Below, piece by piece: positions 1-12,643 of a DNA stretch of 64,000 bases; positions within the stretch are counted from its first letter, which is position 1; each line of letters starts with the position of its first letter. Made by a program: the position numbers and the translations under genes. The stretch spans positions 1-64,000 of the forward strand of contig JALRME010000045.1 in the NCBI GenBank assembly GCA_026120035.1. The letters run 5' to 3'. Under the pieces are notes generated by a model. The model saw only the letters and a list, made by a program, of their open reading frames with translations. It was not told the origin of the DNA and did not search any database. The stretch comes from Coleophoma eucalyptorum. Lineage: Eukaryota > Ascomycota > Leotiomycetes > Helotiales > Dermateaceae.

Positions 1-215
1 AATGCAATTGCATTAGAAAAGAGGGGGTGTGCTAGTTGGGGCGGTATTGTGCTTACTAAGCACATTATTTGACCCCGGGGGGTCAGTGTATTGGGACCCG
101 CACCAGACCTAGCTGATTACTAAGCGAGACCCTGTATCAACACGTATCCCGAGCTTCAATTGCGCGCCCAAGTCAGTAAAGCCAATAATAGGATACATCG
201 CAAATCTACACAACT
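1..215. other. Upstream region of SEC28
   Basis: No gene is visible here. The only local structure is a short interrupted palindrome at 71-84 (GACCCC, two bases, GGGGTC). The stretch just before position 216 is the presumed 5' leader of the coatomer gene. Confidence 0.5.
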
Positions 216-1244
216 ATGGATCCATTCTCTGCGGAAGGCGAGCTCCTCAACATCCACAACCACTTCCACCAAGGTCAATGGCAAGAAGTCGTTGATTATG
301 ATACCGCGGGTCTTTCACCGGAGAATGCTCTTCCAGCTCGAGTACTATCTCTTCGCGCCCAGATCGCCCTTGGACAAGCTGAAGAAGTGATCGCAGGGGT
401 ACAGGGAGAGGACGAGCCTGAGCTGATTGCCGTTGGAGCTCTGGCGCAACTGGCGGCAGGAAATGAGAGTGAGGCTGTCAAGACTGCGGAAGAGTTAGCT
501 GAGGTTGCGAATGACAATGCTACGGTCCAAGTATTGGCTGGTACGGTTTTACAAGCTGCAGGAAAGAGTGAGGAGGCTTTGGCACTGCTATCACAACACC
601 AAGGAAACTGTAGGTCCTATAGAATGAAGACTTTGAACCGTGCTAATAAATCACAGTGGAGGCCGTTGCTCTCATTATCCAAATTCACCTAGAGCAGAAC
701 CGAACCGACCTAGCTTTGAAGGAGGTCACAGCGGCAAGAAGATGGGCTCAAGATAGTCTTCTTGTCAACCTTGCGGAATCATGGGTTGGCTTAAGAGTGG
801 TATGTTGCGCAACATATGTGGGTGAGATGAGTACTGATAGGCTGCAGGGCGGTGAGAAATACCAACAAGCGTTCTACGTCTTTGAAGAGCTCGCACAAGC
901 TCCTTCAACCTCGTCTACCCAAAGTCTTGTGTCCCAAGCAATTGCTGAGATCCATCTCGGCAGATTAGAGGAGGCGGAGGCTGCCTTGCAAAAGGCTATG
1001 GAGAAAGATCCTAAAAATGCAGAGGCGATTGTTAACACAGCAGTCCTCACAGTAATCTCTGGCAAGGACCCCAAAGATTTGATCAGGTATTTCCTGCCGC
1101 CATTCATATATAATTTCCAACTGATCTTTCCTTAGCACTTTGTCCAGCACAGCACCAGAGCACACTTTCCTCAAAGACCTGGAAGAAAAGAGCGCATTGT
1201 TCGACAAGGCTGCCACGAAGTACTCAGCAAAGGTGGCGGCATAG
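216..1244 (+). CDS. SEC28: Coatomer subunit epsilon (COPI vesicle coat)
   Basis: This is the epsilon subunit of the COPI coat, which in the family stabilises alpha-COP on Golgi vesicles for retrograde transport. Four exons (216-609, 657-799, 848-1086, 1136-1244) join in frame to 294 aa, close to the usual length of about 290-300 aa. The start is the ATG before DPFSAEGELLNIHNHFHQG, the typical beginning of the family. Exon 2 to 3 gives WVGLRVGGEKYQQAFYVFEE, a well-conserved family stretch, and the C-terminal third (LEEAEAALQKAMEKDPKNAE) is a TPR-like helical pair. There is no signal peptide or membrane segment, as expected for a cytosolic coat protein. All three introns are short (47-49 bp) with GTAGGT, GTATGT and GTATTT donors. 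The family assignment is firm; exon ends rest on splice consensus and reading phase. Confidence 0.9.
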
Positions 1245-3236
1245 AATACCCTGAAATGAAAGCACAAATGGCGTACTGGTTGAACACTTACACGATGGAT
1301 ATTCGGGGCTTAGGGGCTATACAAAATACAGAACGAATTGTACAAGCCTTCAGCGCGTGTCTAGAGGACTCGCCAACTTTTGCGCCAGTGACCCGCAAAC
1401 GAATCAAAAGCTACACCTATAGATGCCCCAGTGAGCGAGAGGTATACCGTAACGTGGGCTTATTGAGCAAATGCTCCGGGGCCTGACTCCATACCAAAGC
1501 CTCAACTGCACATTGACATCACTGGGGTGCAACCATCCTAAGCTCTAGCAACCTCGCCAAGCCCAACAGCCAAAAAGTCCTAGTCCCTTCATGATACTTC
1601 GTAAACGTCTTTTGCTCCCGGCAGTGGGGGCAGAGTTTCTCCTGCACAGTGACGCCTCTGCTCGATGGGGGCCATGTCAAAGTGATACAGAAATGGATGC
1701 GCAACAAATAACAGATCAGATAATTTAGCCAGCCGTCCTTCACTTCTACACCGACACATTGACGTGCACCCACATGCACATACCTCTAGCTGTACCCCTC
1801 GATGTGAGTTATGGGCTTGAGACTGGCCTATCAGTTGCTGGTACTCTAGCCTGTTTTCGTCCACCGTGGTACCTGGGCTGCTCCTATCGCAGCTATCGTA
1901 TGCTTCAAAACATGCCTTTTCAGGCATTGCTCCTCTTATCGTGATTCCGTTCCCATGTCTTGAGGGATGCAACCTAAAAGTTGTGGTAAGAGCGCGCAGA
2001 GTGGCTTACCAACGTAAGCCTCGGGCGGTCATGACATCATCTGCCGACTCCGTTTCTCACATGGGGATTGTGTATCGAAAAGTCAAGCCCAGCTAACATG
2101 CGAGACAGACTTTCACGGACGGGAAACAATAGCAAATGGTTGAGGCAATACCGAAACGTGGCAGATAGGGTGAATACGTCCGCATTTGCTTGAGTGTCCA
2201 TTTTTCTGTTTTCCCTCCTCTCCATGCGAACGGGCATGTGCAGCGGACTGGCACTTCCTGGAGTTCTGGACTGGAGAAATGCACTCCAGTAGGACGGCCC
2301 CTCCAAAAGCCGATCGATGGTGGAAAGTGCCCCACTTCAAGCGAGCAGATACCTGGACCGCCACCCTCTCTACCTCTTTCTCAGTTCTAGCCTTCTCGAG
2401 TCGCACATACTAGACCGTGCGGCCCATTTGTTCGTCCATCTATCTCTGCATACTCTACTGTACAGTCATGCTCGGATACGGAGTGGCCAGAGAGGCCTAG
2501 AGATCGCGAAAGGGCCTAGCCGTGCAGAATCATCCTCGATCTCTCCAATCAGACGAGCTTCCCTGTGACTAATTACCCCTTTTGTCCTGGGCCATGTTTA
2601 TTTCCGCCGATCAAGACGATGTCGTAGAAACAGAGAAATCTCGACACTAATTCCTCTCTCCCCGAGCTGCTTTTCTGCTTGGCTTGACGGCACCTTGACC
2701 GACCGTCTCATGCATGCAGTTGGCGCATTTCGCCCCCGGTGCGGCAGTGTACGCAGTCGAGCATGGTACGAATTCGAGTCTTGTTATCATTGTGAATCGA
2801 TCATGCAGTGCACTGGCATGCTCTTCGAGTTAGTGCCTCCCCATCACTTTCTCCATGGCTATTGTATTTTCTCTAGGCCGTTTCTGGGCAAAGCACCATA
2901 GGCTCTACGGGTTACACCATGGCTTCTCTGACCGCGAGACACGGAGCAGAAACATAGTATAAGAAGAGACCCTTCCCTCATTATTCTTCTCTTCAATTTT
3001 GTCTTGCATTGATCATTCACTGACTTTCCTCTCTTGCAAAGTCAAGGCTCAATATTGACTATCGAATTTGGAAGCTTTTCCTCTCAGCCAACTCTACCCT
3101 TCTACAAGCTCTGCTCTTATTTATCATTACCACGACGAAGGAGAGTTGACTACTACCTAGTCTCAAAGGCAAAACAACGAACTTTTGCCACTCGACATTT
3201 AGATCTGAGCCCTTCCCTCTATACACATCAAATAAA
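1245..3236. other. Intergenic region, SEC28 to HAD phosphatase
   Basis: About 2 kb with only short, overlapping open frames on both strands and no recognisable protein. The last 280 bp form the probable promoter and leader of the next gene, with a TATAAG at 2958-2963 and a pyrimidine-rich stretch just after it. I see no RNA gene or repeat. Confidence 0.5.
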
Positions 3237-4466
3237 ATGCCTGCTGCTGTCACCCCACCGGTTGTTAACACCAAGGACTTGTCTGTTCCAAAGACAAGTT
3301 ACATGCCTACTCAGAGCCAAGAAATGATGAACACCAAGCGAAAGATCATCTGTTTTTCAGGTACGAGCCTTGTTTTTGATTGTGTAAATCTCATTGGTCC
3401 TTTGATAGAAAGGAATAGGAAAGTGTCCTGGTTTGCAAGTAGCAAACGGTCCTGAATATGTGATGTTACCAGCAAAAGGAACTCTCCCTAAATGGAGTGC
3501 ATGATCAAGTATACTAACAATTATTCAACCTCAGATTTTGATGGCACCATATTTATGCAAGACACGGGACATGTCCTCTTCGACAGTTTTGGTTGCGGTT
3601 CCAAACGGCGCGAGGTCCTGGACGAGCAGATAAAAACTGGCGAGCGATCTTTCCGCGAGGTTTCCGAGGAGATGTGGGGATCCTTGAACGTTCCTTTCGA
3701 GGATGGATTTGAGGTGATGGAAAAATCTCTCGAGATTGACCCAGACTTCCAGGCCTTTCACAAATTCTGTATTGAAAATGAGATACCTTTCAACGTTATC
3801 TCGGCTGGATTGAAGCCGGTTTTGAGGAAGGTACTGGATACTTTCTTGGGAGAGGAAGAGGTATGTTTATATCGTTGATACTTTTGCTGGAATCTTTGCT
3901 AACTTGCTGTCCAGTCTTCACATATCGAGATCGTCGCCAACGATGCCGATATCACTGAGGACGGATCAGTCTGGAAGCCAGTCTGGAGACACGATACCGA
4001 GCTCGGTCATGATAAAGCCCTCTCCATCAACGAATACCGGGACGCTGCCAAGATTGAATCTGAAGATGGCACCATCCCTCTCATCGTCTTCATCGGTGAC
4101 GGCGTCTCTGACCTGCCTGCCGCAAGAGAAGCCGACGTTCTCTTCGCGCGACGCGGTCTCCGACTTGAGGAATATTGTATCGAGCACAAGATCGCCTACA
4201 TCCCTTATGACTCCTTCGCTGACATTGAGCGCGAGGTCAAGAAGATTATGATTGAGGACCAGGAGAAGACCAAGGGCCAAGGTCTTCCTGCTCGCTTCAA
4301 CCCCCGCGCCAACATGTGGCGTCGTATGTCTAGCAAGCAAGCTGTGCCCAAACTTGTCGCCGCGACTCCATCGAAGGAGGAGAAGATGTTCCTTTGGCCA
4401 GAAGCTTTCTCGGACTATAAGCCAAAGGGTGTAGGGAATGCTATCAATGAGCTAGTAGCTGCTTAG
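3237..4466 (+). CDS. HAD-superfamily phosphatase (DKMTPPase/Pyp1-like)
   Basis: A haloacid-dehalogenase-type phosphohydrolase of the phosphoserine phosphatase-like branch, which includes yeast YNL010W/PYP1 and methylthiopentane-phosphate phosphatases. Exons 3237-3360, 3535-3860 and 3915-4466 give 333 aa. The catalytic motif I, DFDGT, is created exactly at the first splice junction (CFS|DFDGTIF), which supports that join. Motif II is the Ser in NVISAGLKP, motif III a Lys in ELGHDKALS, and motif IV the metal-binding FIGDGVSDLPAA. The N-terminal 35 residues are a non-conserved leader and the C-terminal 60 or so residues extend past the core. It should be a cytosolic Mg-dependent phosphatase of small phosphorylated sugars or polyols. 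The exact substrate cannot be read from sequence, and fungal databases often call such proteins phosphoserine phosphatase. Confidence 0.82.
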
Positions 4467-6229
4467 ATGGATGTGTCCCTAGCTTGTAATATCCTTCTTC
4501 GCTTGTTCTTCTCTATGCCTTACTTTCTTTGGTTCTCATTTCTTACATAGGCTTTCTTGGCGTTCCCTTCTCTGACGGCGGCATGGACATGGCGTTGGGT
4601 TTTTTGCTACACAAGTAAGTTTCGCTTCGGACGAGGATAAGAGATGGATACGGAAGAAGTAACCTGTAATTTTCTTTTTCTCCTTGACACGTGTTTAGAG
4701 GAGTGAGGAGTTGGTACACATATAGTTAGACGTAGACAGGGAGATAAGAATTTAAAAGGTATCACACTGATTCAGGAGTCAACTTTGGAAAATGATTACT
4801 CAACCGCATTCTCCCTCTCCTTGACATGTGGTTAGGAAAGATGATTACACTGGTGGTAATCAAACGTCGATAAAGACGATATAAGTTCCAAAAGTGCAGC
4901 AGTGCAGGAGTGCAGGAGTGCAGGAGTACAAATTTACGAGAGGAGTCAATTTCGGAATCCTTCACAACATTCTTTCCGATCAAGGCCATGGCTGGAGAAA
5001 TCAGATGTGTCGTTTGCATGTCTTGCTCCCTTTACTCAACAAGCCTCCTGCACACCTTGTGCTGAACAACATGTGCTAGCACGAGACGAGCCGAGATGAG
5101 ACATGCCATGTGTGTCAATAAGGCTGTGTGTGGGCTTGGGCCTGAGGTTGCACCGCCGAATAGAGAAGTACGATCTACCCCACGCGCGAAAGATTTGATG
5201 GCTTGTGGCATTCGTGGTACGGTGCTGTGCTGTACCAAAATACCTGAGGAGAGCAGGACCACTGGCCACTCCAGTGGGCATTGTTGAATAGATTTAGGCA
5301 AAGGGTACATGCAGTGCTATGCAACGATATAGGATGCGATGCGATGTGCCCGGTGTCCGAACTTCAGCTGAACAGCTGCGGGAGGTGGGAAACGGAAAGG
5401 GCTGTGAACTGTGTGACGTCTGCGCTTGGACTTGGCCCTTAGCATTGTGGTCCTGGGCGCGCTACCTAAAATACACTTACCTGGTTGACGGTTGATCGTT
5501 GAACCCGAAGCGCGTCCGTGGATCTTTTCGGTTCAACAAATAGATGGACCTATACCATGGTGGCTTAGGGAATCTGGTCATCTCACGTACAGTCAGTATA
5601 CATGCACCTGTACCTAAGACTAGAGAATCCATTGACAGCCGGCTCTGTGAGTGCAATGCTCCCAAGTCAAACCCACTTCAGACCAAACACGAACACCTAT
5701 ACTGCTGTAATTGCTCGGCATGCTTTTAGCGACAGGGTACGCAGACTTGGCGTGAATCAATTTTGACGTCGTAGAGAGAGGCTCAGACTCAACTTGTTTG
5801 TCGTGAAAGGCGTTTCATTCTTGAGAGGTATAAGGTACATCCGTACTGCTCTCCTTTATATATCGATCGGTCTGACCCCAACCTGTGACCTACTCTGTTC
5901 TCCGATAATGCGTTGCTCTTATTCTGTGGCCAGCTTACCTTAACTCAAAGGTGTAACCCCGCAACCTCGCTCACTTTCGCGGTCTCAACATCATTACTAT
6001 CAGTGCCAATCCCTGGAGCTCATCATCCGCTGACCACTGAAGCTCCAACCCTACGCCTGCCAAGCGTCCGCGCTGCCAGCTTTCCCGCATCACAACGGCA
6101 TCTTGTCCCATCGTAGTACCATCATCCACCCCTGATTCGTCGTCTTGGCCTGGGACGGCCTGCCACAACCACGAATCCTCCGAATCTCTACCTTATAATT
6201 CTTCCTCCCCCCCGCCGACCCTGCCCACG
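4467..6229. other. Intergenic region, HAD phosphatase to PSD2
   Basis: About 1.8 kb without a supportable gene. It holds a small tandem repeat at 4894-4925, a GATGC-rich run near 5333-5347 and two TGACGTC (CRE-like) sites near 5414 and 5764. A TATATAT stretch near 5858 lies about 370 bp before the PSD2 start codon, so that leader is probably long. No coding potential longer than about 90 codons is convincing. Confidence 0.5.
4894..4925. repeat. Octamer minisatellite, 4 units
   Basis: Four consecutive 8-bp units of GTGCAGGA; the first is GTGCAGCA. It lies in non-coding DNA between the phosphatase and PSD2 and probably reflects replication slippage. Confidence 0.85.
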
Positions 6230-9200
6230 ATGGTCCGCATCGCTCTTCCAAACCGACTCAAGTCCTACAACAATTCCAACAGTCGCAGCACCAGTCCCAA
6301 TCCCAGCATGAAGGATAGGAAAGGTTCGGATGGTGATGCATCTGCCAAGGCGAATGGCTTGATGCTCAAAGTAGTTGTGCTCAAGGTACGAGGGGCAATC
6401 ATAGAACTGGGGAGGCCCTCGTCAAGGGCAAGCAAGAAAATAGCTGACAAGTTGCTTCAAGGGACGGAATCTGGCTGCAAAGGACAAGAACGGCACTTCT
6501 GATCCAGTGAGTTTGTTACATGCTCCTAAAATCACGATCACCTCATCCCCTGCTTACCTCCCCCTCCCCCATCCTCCGGCACTGCACTGCAGGTGGCTAA
6601 GCACAATATCTGCAGTACATGGTCCTCACCCTGGGCGAATCCAAAAACGCAACACATTCAGTTCCGAAAACCTTAGATCCAGAATGGAACGTCACCGTCC
6701 AAGCCCCAATTACCGGTGCCAATTGCCTCCTCCTCGATTGCGTCTGCTGGGACAAGGATCGATTCGGGAAGGATTACATGGGCGAGTTCGACCTTGCGCT
6801 CGAAGACATATTTGCCGATGGTCGCTGTGAGCAGGAACCGAAATGGTACGCCTTGAAGAGCAAGAGGAAGGGCGACCGAAAGGACAGCAATGTCTCTGGC
6901 GAGGTGAAACTTGCCTTTACACTTTTTGATACTACCGATCCTGGAGCCCCTCATCAGGCAGTTTTGAGCAAGTTCAAGAGCCTTGTAGGAGGTGCAGACG
7001 ATAGTACAGCTCCGATTAGATCCACGCTTAGCAGAACAAATACTGGTGGTACACTTGGAGAAGGAGACGAAGATGAAGACGGTATATTTGACGAGGACGA
7101 AGAAACGAGTGATGAGACCGACGATCCCACGAAACCACAGTCCGAGAAAAGGAAGCGAAAGCTGCGAATTAAAGGCTTGCGAAGGAAGAAGCAATCAGGC
7201 GCCTTCGAGCTCAACGGGGGTAGTGATGTGGTTGGAATCGTCTTCCTCGAGATTGGAAGGATCACAGACCTACCACCGGAACGGAATATGACCCGAACTT
7301 CTTTTGATATGGATCCATTTGTTGTAGCATCCCTGGGCAAGAAGACCTACCGTACCAGAGTCATCCGTCATAATTTGAACCCAGTCTTTGCGGAAAAGAT
7401 GATATTCCAGGTCCTCCGACACGAGCAAACATATTCCCTCTCTTTCACCGTGATTGACCGAGATAAGTTGTCCGGCAATGACTTTGTTGCTGCCGCTACA
7501 TTGAATCTTAAGGAAGTCACAGATACTGCTCCTGTAGCAAATCCAGAAACAGGTTTGTTTGCGCTGAAGGATCCACCCGAGTCAAGTCTATACCCTGTTG
7601 AGAAGAACAGGTCCCGTTTCAAGATCCCATTGTCACGTTCGAACTCTTCACAAAGCTTGAGCAGAATGCAACGACCAAGCCTGACTCCGCAGCGTTCGAG
7701 CAATAATATCCAGGCACCATCACCCAATCCTACGCTTGCACCAACGAGCAATGCTTCTGGACTTCTACCAGGTGACCAAGTGCCGCCTCCCAATGCTGTC
7801 GATCAAGATGAAGGATTCACAGAAAATGGAGATCCAGATCTTCATGATTTCACGATTCCGCTCAAGCTGAAGAATGCAGAGAAATGGGAAGAGAAGCACA
7901 ATCCACAGCTCTTTATCAAGGCCAAATATGTTCCATACACAGCTCTTCGACAGCAGTTTTGGAGATCTATGCTACGGCAGTATGATACTGATGAAAGTGG
8001 CCGAATTAGCAAGGTTGAACTGACAACCATGCTCGATACCTTGGGTTCGACACTGAAAGAGTCCACCATCGATGGATTTTTCAAGAGATTTCCTCATCCT
8101 AGCAACAACCCCGAAGACTTGACAGGTGACTTGACCATTGATGAGGTAGTGATATGCTTGGAGGATCAATTGCAAAAGAAGCCGCAAACGCAGCAGACTG
8201 TGGGCGACAAAGTGAAAGGCCTCGTGCCTGAAGCAGCAAAGAATTTACTACCTCCACAACTAGGGGGCAATCCAGCCGACTCACCGTATGAATCAGCAAC
8301 AGGTACATCGACACCGGCGCCTTCTGGCAGCAATACGCAAAACAACTCACAACTTAGTGTAGAGCAGCAATATGTTGATGAAATGGCAACTCCAGGAGAA
8401 GAGGGCGAATATCTTGGCAAAGACGATCTCAATGATAAAGGTGAAGAACACGTAGTTGAGATTCGAGAATGCCCTATCTGTCACCAGCCTCGCCTGAACA
8501 AACGTTCAGATGCTGATATCATCACTCACATTGCTACTTGTGCAAGTCAGGATTGGAGGCAAGTGAACAATCTCGTTATGGCTGGCTTTGTCACTTCCAG
8601 TCAAGCCCAACGAAAATGGTATTCCAAGGTCATCACAAAGATCTCTTACGGTGGTTACAAACTCGGCGCCAACTCCGCAAATATTTTGGTACAAGACCGT
8701 ATCACTGGCCAAATCAGTGAGGAGCGAATGAGTGTGTATGTGAGACTGGGTATTAGATTACTCTATAAAGGATTGAAATCTAGAGATATGGAAAATAGGA
8801 GAAGTAGGTTTCCCTGTCGTCATTTCCCAACAATTTTCTTTGCACATCAGGAGTATTTTCTAACAACACTTCAGTTCGGAAGCTACTTCGTGGTCTTAGC
8901 ATCAAGCAGGGTATCAAGTATGATGACCCTGCATCTGCTGCTGAGATCCAGAAATTCATCGACTTCCATCAACTTGATATGAGCGAGGTTTTGCTGCCAA
9001 CTGAGAGTTTCAAAAATTTCAATGAATTCTTCTATCGTCAGCTCAAGCCAGATGCTCGGCCTTGCTCAGCACCGGACAACCCACGCATCATTGTTTCACC
9101 TGCTGACTGCAGATCCGTCGTGTTCAATCGTATAGACATCGCTACAAATATCTGGGTCAAAGGCCGAGAGTTCTCCATTGAACGTCTTCTTGGCAATGCC

Positions 9201-9806
9201 TACCCCGAGGATGCTAAACGTTACGTCAACGGTGCTCTTGGTATCTTTCGTCTTGCCCCTCAAGACTATCATCGTTTCCATATCCCAGTCGATGGTGTCA
9301 TGGGTACTCCCAAACTCATCGAAGGTGAGTATTATACAGTCAATCCGATGGCTATCCGGTCGGCTCTCGATGTCTATGGCGAGAACGTAAGAGTGGTCAT
9401 CCCAATCGATTCTGTGGCACATGGAAGAGTAATGGTCATCTGCGTTGGAGCCATGATGGTCGGTAGTACAGTCATCACACGGCAAGCCGGAGAGAATGTA
9501 AAGCGTGCAGAAGAGCTCGGCTACTTCAAATTCGGCGGAAGCACACTCCTTGTTCTCTTTGAGGAGAACACTATGCGTTTTGATGATGATCTCGTGGACA
9601 ATTCAAATAGCGCTCTCGAGACTTTGGTATGTCCCCTCACTTCTTACTATCCTCTGTCTTTAGCTAACCCAATGCAGATCCGTGTAGGCATGTCTATTGG
9701 TCATCACCCACAACAGGGCCAACATACTCCCGACATGCGCAAAAGGGTTGAAGATGTCACTGAATCCGACAAAGCCGAAGCAAAACGGAGGATTGAGGGC
9801 AGCTAG
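6230..9806 (+). CDS. PSD2: Phosphatidylserine decarboxylase, C2-domain (PSD2) type
   Basis: This enzyme converts phosphatidylserine to phosphatidylethanolamine; PSD2-type members act in endosome/Golgi membranes. Five exons (6230-6385, 6462-6506, 6616-8803, 8875-9626, 9678-9806) join to 1089 aa, matching the long fungal class. The domain order is: C2 domain from about residue 43 (VVVLKGRNLAAKDKNGTSDP, split by the first two introns); acidic linker; second C2 about 270-367 (DMDPFVVASLGKKTYRTRV); one EF-hand near 523 with the loop DTDESGRISKVE; and the decarboxylase domain from about 760. The self-processing motif is FGGST near 1016-1020; by family knowledge cleavage before Ser1019 makes the pyruvoyl cofactor. 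LAPQDYHRFHIPVDG is another strong family signature. There is no N-terminal mitochondrial presequence, so this is not the PSD1 form. The tiny 45-bp exon 2 is easily missed by gene callers. Confidence 0.93.
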
Positions 9807-11117
9807 CTTATCATCAAACAATGATACCTCTGGCCATGGTCACCAGGTGGCTAGCATTGCCGGCTAATTCACTTCGTCTCTTACTCTAAGCCTTATAGTG
9901 TATTCTGTATATTTCTTTATTGGAATCATTAACAAAAAACAATATGGGATGGGAAAGTCGGGATGGGAAGGGGCTTTTCTGGGGGGCTAGGTCATTGTTC
10001 ATTCAATCATTGAAGTGCTCGGGTTTGGATGAGTGGATGGATCTATGCATTCATAGCATGGCTGTATGCGCATGGGTTACTGCATAAAATTACAGAATTC
10101 TGTCAAGAATATACAGGGAAAGATAACCACAGATGGTAAATTTAAGAAAAGTAAAAAGGAAGCATTGCTATTGTAGCTTTTATAGTCTTTATTTGTATCT
10201 ATGTGATGCATTTAGTGACATGTATCTCGCTGTGCTTTTGCAATGATTTTGTTTCTTGTTTTCTTTGAGTGTCCTGCTATATCAGGCATCGACTTTCTGG
10301 GTTGTGACGTATGCCGGGGAGATGTGGTGAGACAAGGTGAGGTGAGATGAGATGAGGTGAGATGGGGTTTACGGGAGACGGCAAGGAAAGAAATATTAAT
10401 GTATTGATCTCAGTATTCATCTTGATTATCTCTACTATTTCAAGTTGGGGTTCGTGGCTGATGGTGTACTTCCCAGGGGAAAAGGGGGTGACAAAGTTGA
10501 AATTTGAGCAATATATTCCATTCCTATTACCTCCACCTCACTCGCTTTCTATGCTATGACTGCTCATGAAGGCATGATGTAACTCTTAGCAGATGCAACC
10601 CGGCCCTTCTTTGGGCACGATATTCGTACCCCGACTCTTCAAACCAAATATTTCAAACCGGCAAAGAGCAATCCAGCTCAACCGAAAATTCAAGGAAAAC
10701 TCCCTCACATCCCACCAATCCGTGTATAAAGCCCAAGAACTCCTTCCAATGTATGCATGAATGAACGGCGCTATGGATTGCAATCGATCGCACATGCGAT
10801 CTATGTTGGTATCTCTTCTCTTAATTCTTTTTGCCGCGTCCGCTTTATAGAGGTTTTGTGGCACGGTAAGCTGCTTTCGTTGGAAGTGAGATGCTGAAGG
10901 ATGGCGAATACTCGGTCTGCCGTAGAGTAATTCGTTACGAGTCTGTGGTGCTTTCGTGTGCATCGAAGCCATCACTGCCTGATGCACATCCTCTTGTGGT
11001 CTTGTCGCTTGTCCACATCCTCCTCACCAAAGCACCAAGGCCCTCGTTGCAGAGCTCATCATGCTCCCCCTTCCAACAGCGTACCAGTGCCTGCACACCC
11101 GTAATCGCGCCAGTATA
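9807..11117. other. Intergenic region, PSD2 to small secreted protein
   Basis: About 1.3 kb with no supportable gene. It includes a degenerate purine run built on GGTGAGATGA-like units at about 10335-10366. An open frame on the minus strand at 10586-10987 has no recognisable domain, and its first true ATG is internal, so I do not call it. Confidence 0.45.
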
Positions 11118-11474
11118 CTAGGAAGCAAGGTCTGGGGTTGGCAAAGCCCTCTTCGTCTTCACGTTCCCTACAGACCCTGAAATCGTCCCAAGCCCAATAC
11201 TGCCGGAGCTGGTGACGCTGCCGAATGCCCAGGTGCCCAAAGCTGTCGAAGCAAAGGTCTGCGTGAAGAGAACATACTCGACCGTCGTTGAAGTTCCTAC
11301 AACAACATGCGAGGCAGCTTCAGTCGTGGTCGCCTGCTGTGTTGCCACTGATGTAGTGGCAGCAGCTCCTCCTCCGGCTGCGACTTGTCTGACCGCTAGT
11401 TGTGCATAGGCAGGAGTCACGACTGAAGAGAGGAGCAGGACAGCGGTCGAGAGAAAGGAGCTTGAGAATTGCAT
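11118..11474 (-). CDS. Small secreted Ser/Thr/Ala-rich protein, function unknown
   Basis: A single-exon gene for 118 aa. Residues 1-24 form a clear signal peptide: hydrophobic core FLSTAVLLLSSVV, then a small-residue cleavage zone TPAYA|QLA. The mature part is poor in charge and rich in Gly, Ala, Ser and Thr, with a beta-prone stretch (VEYVLFTQTFASTALGTWAF) and a dibasic KR about ten residues before the end that could be a Kex2 site. There are no cysteines in the mature protein, so it is not a cysteine-knot effector. Similar Ser/Ala-rich small secreted proteins are common in plant-associated and saprotrophic ascomycetes, but I recognise no named family. It lies about 1.5 kb from the NLR locus. 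Coding status is supported by the signal peptide and composition rather than by homology. Confidence 0.6.
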   Translation of the reverse strand: MQFSSSFLSTAVLLLSSVVTPAYAQLAVRQVAAGGGAAATTSVATQQATTTEAASHVVVGTSTTVEYVLFTQTFASTALGTWAFGSVTSSGSIGLGTISGSVGNVKTKRALPTPDLAS

Positions 11475-12643
11475 CGTTGCGGTGGAAAGGGCCGTTGAAT
11501 TTCGTTGTATCTGATCCTGTGGAAATTGTCGAAGCTCTGCTCGTGGCGTAGACTTTGCGCCTGGCTAAAATTGTCTTTCTGGTGGTGTTGTACTCTGTGG
11601 GAGGGGTGTCTCTAGGACAAGTTAAGGAGGCGTCACGGTGGTGTTGTCAGTGGCTTTCTCCTGTGCAAGTTGCTTTTGTTCCTGGTCGTATCCGGCTGGC
11701 TTGGGCGGGTTCTGGCCTGATGTCTTGCTTTCTTGTTGAATACTAGGCTTTTCAAGGAAATACACAATGCGATGCAGGATCCTTGATTCGTTTGCTCGTG
11801 GCGTTCGTGATGGGTTTAGGACTCTTTGTTGACGTTTGCTCAGGTTGGAAGAGATTGGAGATTGGAGATTGGGTGACGGAGGCTTGAAAGTCGAGATTAC
11901 CTTGCGGTACCGATTCGCCTGTTCATCTCATTGCTGCAGGACTTCTAAATTTGGATGTGCAGTCAGGGGAAATATTGGGGCTGTGTAGCCTGTGATTGGT
12001 TGTTTGGGAGGCAATTCGTATCACTGCCTAAGGTTCGATGAATCCTGTTTGGTGATCACGTGAGTATCACAAACCGTCCTCTGTCGATAACGTAACGTCC
12101 GTCCCGGAGACGCACCCTGTTCCGAGATAAACTATAGGTCCTTTAAATTCAGGTTAGTTCTAAACTCTCTAAACATATCAAAATTTCCAATGGTTCTACA
12201 TCAGTTATGTCGTTTACCTCCTCCTGAAGACTCCTGACCCTGTTACTTCGATATTTTGATTACGTCGTCGCTGCCCTCCTGATTTACGGAGAGCCTGCTT
12301 TCATAGCATAATAGGACCACTTGTCCTATAGCACCGCTATCGAGCTCTTCTCGCTTTCAAACCCATAGAACGGTTAGATCTAGATTTCCAAGTCTGGCTA
12401 TAGTGCTGGGAAGTCATTGCAAATCTTGTCGCGGCAAGGGCATGTTGATTCATGCTATATTGCCACATAGGTTGGTAACTGTAATTAATTCATCTTCTTT
12501 CTCTTCTTGCCTTTTGAAGTCTATAGTTTCTCTCTAATCACTACGTACTCGTGTGTTCTAACCACACAAATCCACCCCTTCACACTAGTACTAGGGCTCG
12601 CTTACGTCTAACTTAATTAGTAGATAATTGGCTTAAAGTATAC
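11475..12643. other. Intergenic region, secreted protein to solo LTR
   Basis: About 1.2 kb without a gene I can support. It becomes AT-rich after about 12100. A TCACGTGAG E-box-like site is present near 12057. The first few hundred bases are the promoter side of the small secreted protein. Confidence 0.45.

Noticed and set aside
10586..10987. 133-codon minus-strand frame between PSD2 and the secreted protein
   Set aside because: Its first ATG is internal, and no domain, signal or splice pattern supports it.
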